Assembly (NCBI GenBank): GCA_019914995.1
Contig: CM034129.1
Location: forward strand, 3,733,725 to 3,797,724
DNA: 64,000 bases
Source: Acanthochlamys bracteata
Lineage: Eukaryota; Streptophyta; Magnoliopsida; Pandanales; Velloziaceae
Direction: 5' to 3'
Of the stretch, positions 12,347 to 25,830 are shown piece after piece. The notes under the pieces are model-generated. The model did no database searches. It saw only the letters and a program-made list of their open reading frames with translations, and was not told the DNA's origin. Made by a program: the position numbers and the translations under genes. Numbering within the stretch: the stretch's first letter is position 1; every line of letters starts with the position of its first letter.

Positions 12347-13088
12347 AACCTGTCCAACAAAAATGTTCCATTCTTAAACATGTTTCTGAGAAGATAGAAA
12401 AACATATAATGTCATGTATCGATTGTGTATTGGGTTTTCTCCCCTTGAAGGAACATGTTATGTTACTTCCCAGAATTAAAGCAGACGCATAAAATTGCAA
12501 TGAGTTACAGAAGATAAACTAGCCAAATAAAAAAGGTATCACATTACATTTGCAGAAATGCTCGACACAAGAGAGGTAGATGGGCACTGGGTGAAAACCT
12601 ACACCAGTTGCTTGTAACCAAAAATAGCAAATGAACTATACACAAACTGAGAAGTGCTGTTAGATCTGGCATTTCTAATCAGCAATGATTAGTTCTACAG
12701 AACTAACATAAATTGCAATCAGCAAACAAAACTTTTGGAGTTCAAAATTGACTCATTCTGCTTATGACAAGATTTAACGTGTTAATCCCCTCTGGCGTAA
12801 GAACTTCTACACAGACTGAGACCTGAATCTGTAGAGCAGAAAGTTTAAGGCAAAAACTGGTGCTTAAAATTCGCTGACAAATATTCTTTCTTTGGCTGTG
12901 AGGATATAAATGCTGCACACGAGGACTCCACTATAGAGCATGTAACAGGTTCAACCTCTCTGTATGCAGCTAAAATATGGAACCTCTGCTGTTTAGACGC
13001 ATGGTCTAACTCTTGCAAGCAGAATACTTTTTGCACCAGTTCCTCAAGAGTCTGAATGAAATGTGAATAGCAGTATATTTTCTAAATT
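12347..13088. other. Spacer between two genes
   Basis: No recognised gene. A 63-residue frame at 12845-13036 on the - strand reads rather like protein and is preceded by CAG, so it could be a terminal exon. It has no family match I can name, and it could equally be 3' UTR of the pseudogene to its right. Confidence 0.4.
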
Positions 13089-16000
13089 CTAATCATCAGG
13101 ATCCATTTCATCATTTGGATCTGAGGATCTAGATTGCTCATTTCTACCCCCATCATCAGGTTCTGGCAGCCTGTCCAAATCCATATCATCGTCATGCGCA
13201 TTTTCATAAAGTCCCTCATCTTTTACAATAGAAGTTTTTGTAACCATTGTAAGGCCGTGAACCATCCAATCAGGACAACTATCCTCACCCTCATATAAAA
13301 GTTGTCCATCAGAACCCGTTACCGTATTTTGGCATGGAAGGGTTTGAGGTTCTACAAGAGCACTCTGGTAAAGGATGGGATAAGAATGAACTAGCTTTGG
13401 ACATTTGAGCCTCAGCAACAAACCCATCCACACCTAGGCGCTTTTTAAGAATGTCCACAGACCAGCATTGTCCAGTTATGCCTTGGATGATACAGATGAT
13501 CACGTACGCCTTCAAAAAGTCAGCAAGAAGTGTCCTAGTAGATGGAATTTTATGAGTTACTGAAAGGTAACTAGCACAGAACTAAAATTAAGCAATCTAG
13601 GTAAAAACCAAAAGTTCATGTCCATGCTCTTAGGACTACAGGGTTTGAGCCATTAACACAAAGAGCACTAGAACTTTCTATATTGATACATCGGTAACAT
13701 ATATGAGATGAACAACAATGAGATACTCCTTTTGGTTAAAATTTGGAGGTACTTGTCCATTTCACATGAATTTTCTTTAAGCAGGTGAAGTAAAGGAGTT
13801 TTCTGTATGCACATATTCCTAGTACTGCTTGTTACACGAGAAATAACATTTTCACAAAAGCATTTGCAAGGCTAGTCTTCATGTTTGACTAATACCTTCG
13901 AGTAACATGAAAACTACTAAACACATACTACCAAGATCAACTGTTGAAAAAAGTACTGACTTGTTTGGATAACAGATATCTGGTGAATACAAGAAAGTCA
14001 GCTTTTGAAAGTTCAATTCTATTTATGATACAATGGACCATACCTGTTAGGACGATATGTTATGCGAGAGGCCATCTGATACAATCGATGGCCCATGACT
14101 AATCTTGAGAAATCAGGGCACCCACTACCATCATTATGGAAGCCTGGGAAAAATGCATCAGCTTCATCAGAAATATGATAATCAAGAGCATCCCAAATCA
14201 ACTTGAGTGCTTGATTCCTCAGATCCATAAGTGAAGGGTCTGGTTCTTTAGCAGTCTCTGCAACCCAACCATACCAACCTTCCTTCTCTATAAAAAAGGC
14301 CTAGCAGGAGGTGGAGGAAGAGGACACGGACCAAGCCCCGCCTTCTTCCACTCTTCTGCAAGCTCTTCATCAGATTTCTCTGGTGGAGGCCAAGCAACAT
14401 ATGAAGGAAGAGGATCATCTGGTCCAAAAAGTGCGAATAACTGCTTTTTGGTGCACACAGAAGTACGATCAACTAGATTTGCGTAAAGTCCATGCAAAGG
14501 AATGGGAACCCGTTGACCTCCGAATATCTCAGAACCAGCCATGTAATTAGAGTATCTGAACGATATCCAATTGCCTTAAGTAGAAGACCCACCTGCAACT
14601 GGCATTGTTCATTGTTAAATGCCCATCCAAGAGTGAATAGAAGAGATAGATACAAGGAACAGATTCATCGGCCACTTTCAATCAACAAAGAAGGCAATCG
14701 GATATAACTTACAGCCAGAAAATTGACAGCACATTGATATCGAATTGTGTGATACAAGTCCTCAAAACATATAATGGCATTACAGACAATTTAAGTTGAT
14801 CAAATGATTCTGTCACCAGGTAACTAAACAAATACATTGCTCAAAACTACTGGAAGTAATTATGCCCTATTAAGCATGACAGTAAAATGACAGGGTCATG
14901 GCAACATATAAGTTCATTGCCAGCTGTCCCTTATAACAGCATGTTGATGATCTACTAAATGATTGGAATTTCCATATAAGAACGTCTTGAAGCTCTAAAC
15001 AAAGCTGCATCAGTAACTTCTTCGTTTATAGTCACCACAGCAAAGCAAATAATTGAACTTTTTTTAACATTTATTAACTTGCAAACTTGAAACCTAGCTA
15101 ACCTCTCTGCTTTTATTAAGGGGGTTGGGGAGAGGGAAGTAATGCTCTACTAATATATGAAAATGTGAGGTGACCTCTTCAGGCATCAAAGGGCATGGGC
15201 CATTTCTTTTACAGGAAAATTGAATCAACACCTAAATCTTCAAGAATGATCCCTCTCTTTATCATCTTTTTCCTTTTATATTGTATAAGTTCAGTATGTA
15301 TATCCTGTACCCAATGCAGCAGTCCATGAGAACCAAAAGGCAAGTTAGAATAGATTCGAGGCATGAATTCTTAAAGAAATAAATCAAATATGCGTTGATA
15401 GTAACATAAAGTTAATTGAAATTTAAACCAAGTCTTGCAAAAAGTTTGAAGAAGCATGTTCTAAAGGCCTTGAAGGTTACTTGAAGTTCCTAAGCTAGAT
15501 CTAACCTGAAATAGCTAGCACAACCAAGAAATGCCAAAGTTTCCCTCACGAAGCCAGTGTGAAAAGCAAGATATGGACGACCAAAAGCTTGAAATCTGCA
15601 AGTAGCAATGGTGTGAAATAGGAAGGTCATAACGAACAAGCTGCTATCTAGAAACAAGCACGTGAAGCTTAAAGAAGGATTCAAGGTACGTATGACAACA
15701 TTCACACTCAAACCAATCTTCAATGTCGTATATTATACATTAAATGAGTGTATAATTCAAGCAAATCATAGCATCATGTAAAATCAATTGCAAATCGATT
15801 TCAAGTCACAGAAATACCTCTCAACCATCTGATTCCATGTGCAAGTATTTCAGGTCGAAACTGGAAGCTGTGAAAGGCAACTCCACATCTGAGTCTCTGG
15901 TACTCGGCCATGCTTGGTGGTAACACGGACTGATGAACAAACAAAATGATATGAATCCAGTTATACTCTAGAACAGTATAGCAGTTAGAATTTTAAATAT

Positions 16001-18967
16001 TGAAAAAATTGTACTTGCTAGCTTTACTTGACAAAGATGGTTAGAGCATTAAATTGTAAACTAAAAGTTTCAGAAGCACCTACTTAAATATGATGGTTTT
16101 ATTATATAATCAAACGCATAAACAATTACTACCTAGTCAGCATTGGCTAGCGATAATCATTACTGATGTGGATTGACCATTTCTGTACCATATGGAGCAA
16201 CACAATGCACTTACCAGAACCAAAGAACTAGAAGTTCATCCAAAACTAAATCTCTTGACATAATGATATCAAAATTGAAAATATAAAAAAAAGCCTTCCA
16301 GTTAGTCTTTATGTTTGCTGTATCTTTACAAGTACGGCATGATTGCTTACCTAGATGAAGATCTGAGTATCATTCACGCTTAGTAGAAGGATATTGTAAT
16401 CCATAACAATATTTAAAAATAACTCAAACTTTCAGCATGTATTGTAATAATTCCTACATTTCAGTTTTACAGGCTTCTTTTTCGCTTGAAGAGCAAGAAC
16501 TTCACAAGCTAAATAGGAGTACGTTGAACAGAAAACCATACATGATGTGCTGAAACATGATAGCAGGCTTTGGCATTTGAAAAATGTCAAAGACTAGTTC
16601 AATGAACATAATCAGCCAAACGACCAGCCTAACTGTTCGTAGTTGAAGATCAAGTCTACTACAAGGGACTGTCTGTAAATATCAATAATCATAATTTCTT
16701 GGTGTATGCACGGGATAGATTTCAAGTCAGTCAGAGAACTTTGTCCTTGCACCTTTTCACGAGAGAAGACAGATCATTAGAGAACTCCTGCATTCTTAAA
16801 TGTGATTGATTAAAGAACAAATATCAAATTCTTGCTATGAATTATAATTTCTGCAATCAGAAATATCAGTTGACAAGAAGAGAGAGAAGGTAAAAGAACA
16901 AACCTCAAGGCATCCACCATTTGACATAATAAGTCCAACAACATTTGCTTCTTTAAGTTTTGGTAAAACTTCTTTCAAATAGAACATCACTTTAGCCGGC
17001 AGCCTAGGAGGAAATGTTAGAAACTATTCTGTTTCCTATATTCTTTCAGATGGTCAGGCAAACTCCTCAAGACTACCACATCATTTGCCAGAGCTGCTAT
17101 GAAATGTTCTTCATTGAAAAGATATGAAAAGCTATTGATCGTGAACTATGAAGGATAAAACAAAAAAAAGAGAAGATCATTGAGCTTGCATTAAAATATT
17201 TATCTGTAGCAAAAGAAAAAAAGAAGAGGTAAGATATCGTTGACCTTGCATTAACATGAATCCGTAGCAAGTAAAGAGAAGAAGGTAAAACCTGACGCCT
17301 TTTGAGTGAAAACTTTCTTCTATCTCAGAAATAACAAGTGTAGCATTCAACAGTCTAGCGACAGCAATACGACCACAAATCTAGCATGTGAAAGGAAATG
17401 TTATACACATACAGTAAACTAATACACAAAGAGGTAACAAACTTGACATTACCTACCGAAAGATCTTATCTTATCAAACCCACCGTAAATCTGTGCATAT
17501 ATAAAACCATTCTGCTTGCTTGGACCTGTGAAACAAGAAGTTTATTGCAAATTCAAATATTAATATGCAAATATATCATAAAGGATACGGCTCCAGATTA
17601 ATACAACCATTCAATACACTCGAGTCATTATATGGTATAGTGAATTAATTACAGAAATTAGTTATTATATAGTAGAGGCTTCTATACTACGTCATTTCTC
17701 TAGCATTACTTATCTGAAGAAGAATGAGTCTGCACATTTATCATATATTATCTCACATTGTGACTAGTTGATCACGCAAATCCCATCAAGGTGTAGTTAT
17801 ATGCACAATTAGATGCCGTCACATTCAATCTTCTCCTTTCCACACCTTAGAAAATCAGAATACAGATTTTGCTAAGTAAAATTTCTTTCAGAATAAAGCT
17901 TTCCTGATTAATAATGTCAGTCAACTTGTCCCATCCATTGACCTATATTTCTCCCTAATCAAAGCACAGCAATTCTGACTAAAAGACTTAGTCTTATATC
18001 ATACGTGTTACAAATCATAAACCTTGGGAAAACTTAGTCACTCCCTGTATAAGCATGAAAGGCTCAATACAGCAACTAAAAGGATCATCTTTTTAGACAA
18101 ACCAAATTCCAAGTTTCTATGAAAAAACGCAGAAGATAGTCAAGAATGAAGCAAATGGATCTCTTTATTTAACACAAGTTGCAAATCATGAAACAACAAC
18201 AGCGTATCGACTTACACCACAGCCTCCAGCATCAGTCTTTGAATACTGCAGCAATCATTATCAAATGGATTAATTTAAACAAAAAAGCTGTATGACAGTA
18301 GGAGCTTAATTTATGCATTCCCATATAACGAAACTGATATCAACTAATATCAGAAAAAAAGGAATTAGCATATTATAAAGACAAGTTTTTCGATTGTCTC
18401 ATATGACCATCGTAGAAGCTTCTGAAAAACAGAAACCTAGTTACAACTTTCTGAATACGGCAACTACATTGCAACTATACATTAACTGAAGGATATAAGG
18501 GGTGGAAATGGAATGGAACCGGACGTATAAGAAGTATGAATCTGAAAAGATATACAAGCTTAACCTTACAAAATTAGTATCCTGTTAATTCTCTATAAGA
18601 AGTACAAGCTAACTCTTACCTGGGTAAGTACTTCAAGGACTGGCATAGGGTTGCAAAGTCTCCAAGGAGCTTACAGATCCCCACAGTTTCGTATTTCTCG
18701 TCCCCTGAAGAAGGTTATCAGATTGCTTCAAGCATTAGTTTCCCTAACCTCAAGAAGCAAGCAGATACGAAACGTAACTATAGAGTGCTAAAAATACGTT
18801 AATGAAATACGAAGCAAACCAATTGTTTAGAAATCATCCGCATGTTGGGTGTACTGTATCAACTCTCTACTTGAATAATTTTGGGAGAAGAGATGCGCCA
18901 GCAGCGACACCACAGATAAGGCGATTCCAATAAGCGCAGCCAACTTGATTTTATTTTTGAAAAACAT
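13089..18967 (-). pseudogene. O-fucosyltransferase-family pseudogene (intron-bearing, many lesions)
   Basis: Exon remnants in order match the plant O-fucosyltransferase family of the At1g17270 type. They are a signal-anchor N-terminus (18967), LWGSVSSLETLQPYASP (18704-18620), NGFIYAQIYGGFDKIRS (17525-17457), VARLLNATLVISE (17384-17294), SFSYLFNEEHF to SNGGCLE (17131-16913), LPPSMAEYQRLRCGVAFH (about 15930-15820), FGRPYLAFHTGFVRETLAFLG (about 15597-15507), the block MAGSEIFGGQRVPIP (14542), DALDYHISDEADAFFPGF (14170) and FLSHPLPECSCRT (13380). Splice sites are mostly kept. The frame is broken by a TGA at 18633-18635 and by single-base shifts near 17460, 17018, 15832, 14545, 14295, 14280, 13448 and 13329. 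The exon between 15500 and 14600 was not found. It is not a processed copy. Sequencing error is unlikely because the neighbouring genes are intact. Confidence 0.85.
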
Positions 18968-20073
18968 CTCAAAATACCACTAGCATTTGACAAAAGAAAC
19001 AAGTCCAGACATTCCAAAATTCCTCATATTGTACACACTGCCATTTCAGTGATGTGATTAACTAGATGTAATGCATCCAGTAAGAATCTATTCCACCACG
19101 ATACATTTAATAATAACTCTGCGCTTTCATTCAACATTCCACCAGATCCAACGCGGATTCTCATCGTTTTCTTCACAGACTGGTAGAGAAGAACAAAGAA
19201 ATTTTCGTTTCTGTTACCGAGAACTAAAAAATATCTTTCGGTTTTTCATTACTGAGAACCAAAAAGTCATTCTTTAATTAATTTAATTTAATTTATTTTG
19301 TATATTTTGTAGATGGTGAATTAATTTCATCGCCACGTACTTGTTTGATTGTTAGATGTGTGATTTAATAATTGCTTATTGCACTATTTAGTTATTTTAA
19401 TCCCCTTTTATTTTAGAAAAAAAAGTGTACATTTAAGTAGATGGATTGTATGGGCTTTATTGGGGTCACACTTAACACTTAAATGGATTGTGATCTGTCG
19501 TTGGGTTGGATCTGTGGGTCTTTAGTTTCCTTCTTGGTTAGGCCCATTAGTGTCACCACTAAATTTCCGTCCATCTATGGGAAGATTATCAATAATTTGA
19601 AGCCACCCTGCTTGTTTGGTAGTTGGCAGTGGTGTTAAGAATCAAATTTAACATTCTAATATTTTGGCTTATTAAAAAGTTCAGAGTTATGATAGTAAAC
19701 ACTAGTAACAATTTTTTGCAAAAATTTTAAAACGGCTAAAATTTAAAAAGTAAGTACAATCAAGTATCTTTAAGATTCTACAAAAAAAAATTTAATTATA
19801 AAAGTTCTTGACTATTAATAATTTATTTCATTATTTCATATCAAAATTATATTCTATAGTAATTAAAATAGTTAGAGTAATTATAATAATATATTTTAGT
19901 TGTCGCAAACTTCACTTTTTCTATCAAATTTAAAGTTAAGCCATATTAGCTTTTATCTCTTACTGTGCGGGTAAATAAAAAATCAGGACCAGCTTTGCAG
20001 AATTGCAGCAGTTAAAAAACAAAAGAACGATTTGTTTGTTACTCGCTCGCGCTTAACAATTTCATTCATTCGC
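18968..20073. other. Divergent intergenic region
   Basis: This lies between the dead O-fucosyltransferase gene (- strand) and the TraB gene (+ strand). It presumably holds the TraB promoter and 5' leader; the last 80 bases before 20074 are C/T-rich. No further gene is seen. The short frame at 19071-19277 has no family features. Confidence 0.5.
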
Positions 20074-23000
20074 ATGACTCTTGTTCTACGCTTCTCTTTT
20101 GCCCGCCTTCTCTCCATCTCTCCGCCGCCGTCTCTCCTCCTTCTCCGCCACCGCCGCTGCTACCGTTCCCTTTCCCTCTTGTCTTCGAAATTCCATTATC
20201 GCCCTTATTCTTCGCTGCCACGTCAGACCATGAACTCTAGCGACGATATAGCTGCTGACGTGGCATCGCCGGTTGATACCGAGCACGGGGAAAGGAGAAA
20301 GCTCCCCCAAGATCTATCAAGGAACGTTCTACACCTGGAGTGCGAGTCCTCTGCTGAAGGCGGCCGATGCGATGTCTATGTTGTCGGCACTGCTCACGTG
20401 TCTACGGTGATACCTGCTTCTGTTCCAATCGTTTTATTATATTTTTTTTTGAAAATTGTTTTCGACCTGTTTAGTTTACATTATAGATCGATCGTTGTTT
20501 GCATCGTTGCTGCCAGGTTCAATTAACATTGAATGCAAATCGAAAATTTCTTGATGTCCGTATAATCAATGAGTTACTATTTGCTAGAAAAGAGAGGAAA
20601 AGGTATCTCTTTAGTGTCTGAATTCAGTTCTATGAGCCTGGAATTACTACTTTTGAGCAGCTCAGGAGAATTCTGTTCCCTTTCACTAAAAAGACTGTAA
20701 TCAATCTTCTTTAGGAATCAGTTAGAATTATAATTATTGCTTCAGAGAATAAAAGGTCTTTACTTATTTGGCAATTCAATGATTCATTGCAATCTTATGT
20801 AATAAGTTTAATTGTGATATGTCCATGAATAAATTTTTATGAATACATATTGAAGTGTAGGAATCATGCAGAGAAGTTGAGGCTATCATCAGCTACTTGA
20901 AACCAGAGGTGCTCTCTTCTTTCAAAATATTATATGATTGAACGGTCATTTTGTAGCAGAGTTAGCTGTCCTCTGTTCACCTCCTGATAGCATCTGTCAT
21001 GGTCTGTCTTTCTGGTGTAGGTAGTGTTCTTGGAGTTATGTGCAAGCAGGATCGCCATTTTGGCGCCACAAAATTATAAGGTGATAACTTTAACATTCTG
21101 TTTGTTGTTTTGCTGTAATTTTCGCTTATAGATCATGTGTAAGGACGCTCAATATCTTGCTTTTACCAGGTACCTTCAACGAGTGAGATGATTGATATGT
21201 GGAAGAAAAAAAAGATGAATACTTTTGGAATTTTGTACAGTTGGTTTGTTAGTAAGGTATGTGTTTTATCTACTTTCTGTTCTTTCTTCTTCTGGTTCAA
21301 GTTTGGAGTATGGAATATTTTTTGTTTCTTGGAGGTTGCTGATAAACTAGAGGTTTTCCCTGGGGCTGAGTTTCGTGTGGCTTATGAGCAAGCAAGGAGC
21401 TATGGTGCGAAAGTTTACCTGGGGGATCGTCCAGTTAATGTAGGTATCTGGTGCTTTAGAGAAGTTTCCTTAAACTGGAAGATTGTTTTGCTGAGGTTCT
21501 GTAGCTTCCTTAGATGTGTATTGATTAACAAATGAATCGAAGCCTTTGCTTCGTCATATTTCTCAAACTATCTACTGAAGTACGCCTTCCTAAACAAACT
21601 AAAGAAACAACAACTAAATTTTGTCGCACTAGGTGAAATCTGCTAGACTGTCGAATTTTGTCAGTACCTTTGCCCTTGATTGTTAATGGTTGCTATAAAG
21701 ATTGTCATTGTAAAGTTAAAAGTTTTCTTTCTAATCTTATAGGAGTTTTATGTTTGTTCCTTTTGTTTGTGGAATTTTTGTATAATTGGGTCTCTGTTTG
21801 ATTGTCAAAATTTTGTTCCTCTTGACTCTTTGAGTTATTATTTGTTAATGATGGAATAAGCTGTGGCCTGAACTCAAGTTTTTTCATATTTCCTTGTTCT
21901 TTTAATCTCTTATGTGCTGCTATCAGTTGGCACATTTATTTTAGGAGAAACAGTCTGGTATCCTAACTTTCTGCCCTTGTTCATACCCATATACTATAGA
22001 TTACTTTGCGAAGAACATGGGGGAGGATGACTTTATGGCAGAGGGTGAAATTTCTCTACTGCATGCTTTTTCAAACATTGTTCCTACCAGGTGCTGATGA
22101 CCTCAATAAAATGGTAAGAAACTAATCTTTCATTATTTGTTGCTTAATTGTTTGTTTCATGAATGGCCTGATTGCCCTACCAAGCTACCATTCTTTTCTG
22201 TGGCGCTTTCAGTTTGTCACCAAGTTTCTGCTTTTTGTACCTCAAATTTTACATGTATAGAATCGCTCATGTCTAATCTGATGTCTGCGACTTATCTATA
22301 CTATTTGATCAAGTTTAATATATTTGTTTTTTGTTAATAAGCACTTATCTGCTGTTGCTCTTTGCTACATTATGGCAGTAACTACGCCAAGTTCTTTTAA
22401 GGGCTAGTTGGCTGACAGTAGTCCCAGTAAGTTTTAGCAAACAGATTATCTGCATTTAAAACATCCATGTTATATTAACATGGCATTGCTCCTATAAGAA
22501 TTAAGTCAAATGTATTTCCACTGCGTTTAAGTGTTCTATGTAAAATCAAGTTGTTGAAAATGGACTATTCAGTGAAACCTACTCTAGTTAAGGGAGCTGA
22601 CCCACCTGGTGGGGTAAGGCTTAGTTATTTTTATTGTACTTTCTCTAATTAAGGGCCAGGAAGTATATCATCTAGCAATAATAAACAACCCTTCACACCA
22701 ATAAGTCGGAATGGATAGATGGATTTTTATGCCATTGGACCTTACTTACCCCTTTTGGCTTGTGATAATTCAACATGTCAGATCTCGTAGGTATATAATC
22801 CAAAACTCTCTATTATACTGAGGTGGCTTCCGATCAAAACTCTCTAGAATAAACCAATTTCTAATAAATGTGCTCACACATTTATGAAAGTGTATCATCC
22901 TTTAGGATACTGATCATTAAACCTCCGTATGGAATCTCCTATAAGGTCATTTTATTAATCTAGAAGTTGGTCTTGGGCTCCTGGCAAACTGTATCAAAGA

Positions 23001-25050
23001 TGGTTAATATTTATGTAAATTGTCTCCCCAGCAGTTCCTTAGTTTTTATTTCACTGGCCTCTTATCACATCAGGTAGTGCAAGGGATTTTGTACTCCATC
23101 TTTATAAGATCATTTCTCCAAAGAATTTGTAAATGAAATTGCCATGAGATAAGGGAAATCTTTCAAACTGTGTTTTCTGTGCTAATTTGTTGTACTTTTG
23201 TTTCATTGGTGTCTCATCTTTAATGGGTTAGCTTGCATTGGGACCGGTCTTCTATATCTTTCTATTTGTGTGGATTGTTAATTCTTGTTAGTTTTTGAAT
23301 TTCTTTTGTTGAGCATGAATATTGATCTCATTGTATCTTTTCCAGTTGAAGGAAATGGATAATGCAGACATGCTAACTCTTATGGTTCAAGAGATGAGCA
23401 AAGCTTTCCCAACGTTAATGGAGACAATCGTTTATGAGCGAGATATGTTAGTACAATCTCCACTTCCTTTGTTTTGAATATGCTATAGCAATATGCATAC
23501 TAGATTGTTTGGTGAACCTTCTAAGTTATTACTACTTGTGTAGAGTAAATCCAGACGTAGTTTGCATTAGTCAAAAACGATCTTTTGTTAGATTAATGAA
23601 GCATGGTTTCAACAATACAGGAATCCTTTTATGGAAATTAGTGTAAGAGAAATTTCATGGCTATTCTAGCTTCTCAAAGTACTTTTGGCTTCATTGCCTA
23701 GATTGCTGCCTCATTTGTCCATTTTCTCCTGAAGAATGGTGTTTTGACTTTTGAATACCATTACAGGGTTTTTAGAGTTTGAGACAAACGAAAACTTTAA
23801 GGTGTTCTTTGGAATGCCACTACCATGATAGCTGAATATTTTTATGGATGCGGTTCAGATCAGATTGGGTTCTTTGCATGGGACCAATGGCATATCTAGT
23901 AGATAGCATTGATAGTAGTGGGAGTTAGCAAAGATATTGAGATAATTAAAGATGGAAATATGAAGATTCATCATGACTAAATATCATGTGCTTTGTCATG
24001 TAAGAGTGAAGAACATTAAGTTCATTTTTCATCGTCTTTGTGTCTATAGGAGAACAGTAATGGCTTGAATTTTATCTGATACCTACATGGAGGGTCACTT
24101 CGTATTTTACCCAATGCAGGGCCACTACTATACTGCCATTGGGCTGGTCTGTATAAAAAATTTCTTAATGCTCAAAGAGAAATCATACAGCTTAGATGAA
24201 TGTGCTAAATATTTTCAAAGTCCTCTTATTCAGGTTCTCAGGGATCTAATATTTTGAAGTTGAAGCTTTTGTTCAATAGGTACATGTCTTCAAGCTTACT
24301 AAAAGTTGCTATGGAGAATTCCTCTATTGTAGCTGTGGTTGGGAAAGGACATTTGCCAGGAATAAAAAACAACTGGAAACAACCTATTGAGGTCCGCATC
24401 ATTATCCTTACATTTCTGCTTTCATATCTTAGTGCATTTTAAGTTGTATGTATGGAAGAAAGAAGCATTTCCTATGAAACCATATTGCAGTTGGGTCCTC
24501 CAATTAGTCTCTGTGTTTGACAGAAAATTGAAAAAGGATGCTTTTATCGTGCAATGAAAATGCAACTAAATTGCGTTTTCAGGATAATTTTAGGCATCAA
24601 CTTTCTCATAGTTTCCATTGGATTGCGAAGGTAAAGTGAGAAAAGAAGGGAGTGGCAGATTTTTCTTCTTCTCCTTCCAATTGAACAAAACAAGAGGCGA
24701 AACTCTCTCTTCTTTTCTTTTAAATCTCTCTCTAACTAAACATAAGCTTAAAGTTTGTGCACCGGTTTGCCTATGAAGCTTGGAATCCATTTGGAGCCAA
24801 CTTATTGGTTACTTTTCTACAACTAGAACTAAGATGCATTCTGATTGTTTTTGAGTTTCACCTTCATTGAGTCATCAAATTAATCAATGGGGTTCCTAAC
24901 ACGATGTTTTTCTCTGTTATACAGCTAAAGCATCTTCTTGAGGTACCTGCAAATTCTGGTGGCATGTCCAGAATGAAGATTTTGGTTTCTGCTGGAGCTG
25001 TTGTTGGAGTTTCCATAATTTCTTGTCTTTATATCATTGGAAAGCGGTGA
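20074..25050 (+). CDS. TRB1: TraB-domain protein, TRB1-like (mitochondrial outer membrane)
   Basis: Nine exons join in frame: 20074-20406, 20861-20908, 21021-21080, 21170-21256, 21335-21439, 22000-22113, 23346-23446, 24280-24391 and 24925-25050, giving 361 residues. The TraB signature GTAHVS is at about 105-110 and a second Gly/His motif, VVGKGHLPGI, is near 303. The C-terminus carries a single hydrophobic anchor (ILVSAGAVVGVSIISCLYII) and a basic tail GKR, as in tail-anchored outer-membrane proteins. From memory Arabidopsis TRB1 (At1g05270) sits on the mitochondrial outer membrane, binds VAP27 at ER contacts and takes part in mitophagy. The start at 20074 gives an Arg/Ser/Leu-rich N-terminal extension; the ATG at 20230 (MNSSDD) is an alternative. 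TRB2-type paralogues cannot be excluded. Confidence 0.9.
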
Positions 25051-25600
25051 CATATCATAAAATCACATCTTTGTACATTTCCTAGCACTTAAATATACCT
25101 CTTCCTGCTATTACTCATGCTTTTAATAGTGTTATTAGATGTTTTATGTGGGTTGCGTGTAGTGTTATGTTGCTGCAACCTTTTAAGCAAGGGGGAGTAA
25201 AATGCACATCACTTCGTAGAATGTTTGCCCTAGTCTAGTTGTTGAATAGTGCAGGATCTTTCTTTGGAGTTTAATCAATCTTATAAAGTAGAGTGATGAA
25301 AAAGAAGCTTTGTTGGATTGTATTGTTTGTATACGGTAAATGTAACATGACATTTGCAAATTCTTTAATAGAAAATTCAAGAAAAAGTTCCTAGGCCGAA
25401 CTATACAGCATAAAGTTTAGTATTTGTATTTTAAGAAGTAGATGAGCTTTAGCATGTACGCTTACAAACACCTTTGAGTATGCCTTACCACAGTCGGGGA
25501 TCAGTTTGAATTGTAGATAGCCTTCTGATAAGAGCATATGCCAACCTATTTAGACACTGGTCTTCTCATAGATCATCAACCCGAGAATGTCTAGGTATAT

Positions 25601-25830
25601 AGCAGGAGTTGAGAAGAGTTACAGGTCTAGCATGAGAGACAATAGTCACTCAGATTAGCCAAGGAGACTGCCTCTGAGGTGGCTTCAAGGCTCCTTAGGT
25701 GGACACCATACAGAATACTTGTAGGCAATAGAGGCAAGTCATCCTTGGCTATCATAGAGACTATGATCCTCATGTGAGACCTCTCTTCTGTTTCAAGTGA
25801 GATGGTTGTGTAGCTAGCATTATGCATCTA
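25601..25830. repeat. Diverged direct repeat, copy 1
   Basis: Shares ordered blocks with copy 2: GAGTTGAGAAGAG, TCTAGCATG.GAGACAA, TAGCCAAGGA.ACTGCCTCT, GGCTTCAAGG, TAGAGGCAAGTCATCCT and ATCCTCATG. The order and spacing are kept but the copies differ by small indels. Origin unknown; an old duplication or two fragments of one mobile element. Confidence 0.65.

Noticed and set aside
12845-13036. 63-residue - strand frame that reads like protein
   Set aside because: No recognised family and no partner exon; kept only as a remark in the spacer entry.
18199-18250. Possible small exon with AG and GT flanks in the O-fucosyltransferase locus
   Set aside because: The family motif joins directly from 18620 to 17525 in phase (STYP to GPSKQNGF), so an extra exon here is not needed and would add a stop.
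24590-24790. 66-residue - strand frame
   Set aside because: It lies inside an intron of the TraB gene, in a pyrimidine-rich stretch, with no homology.
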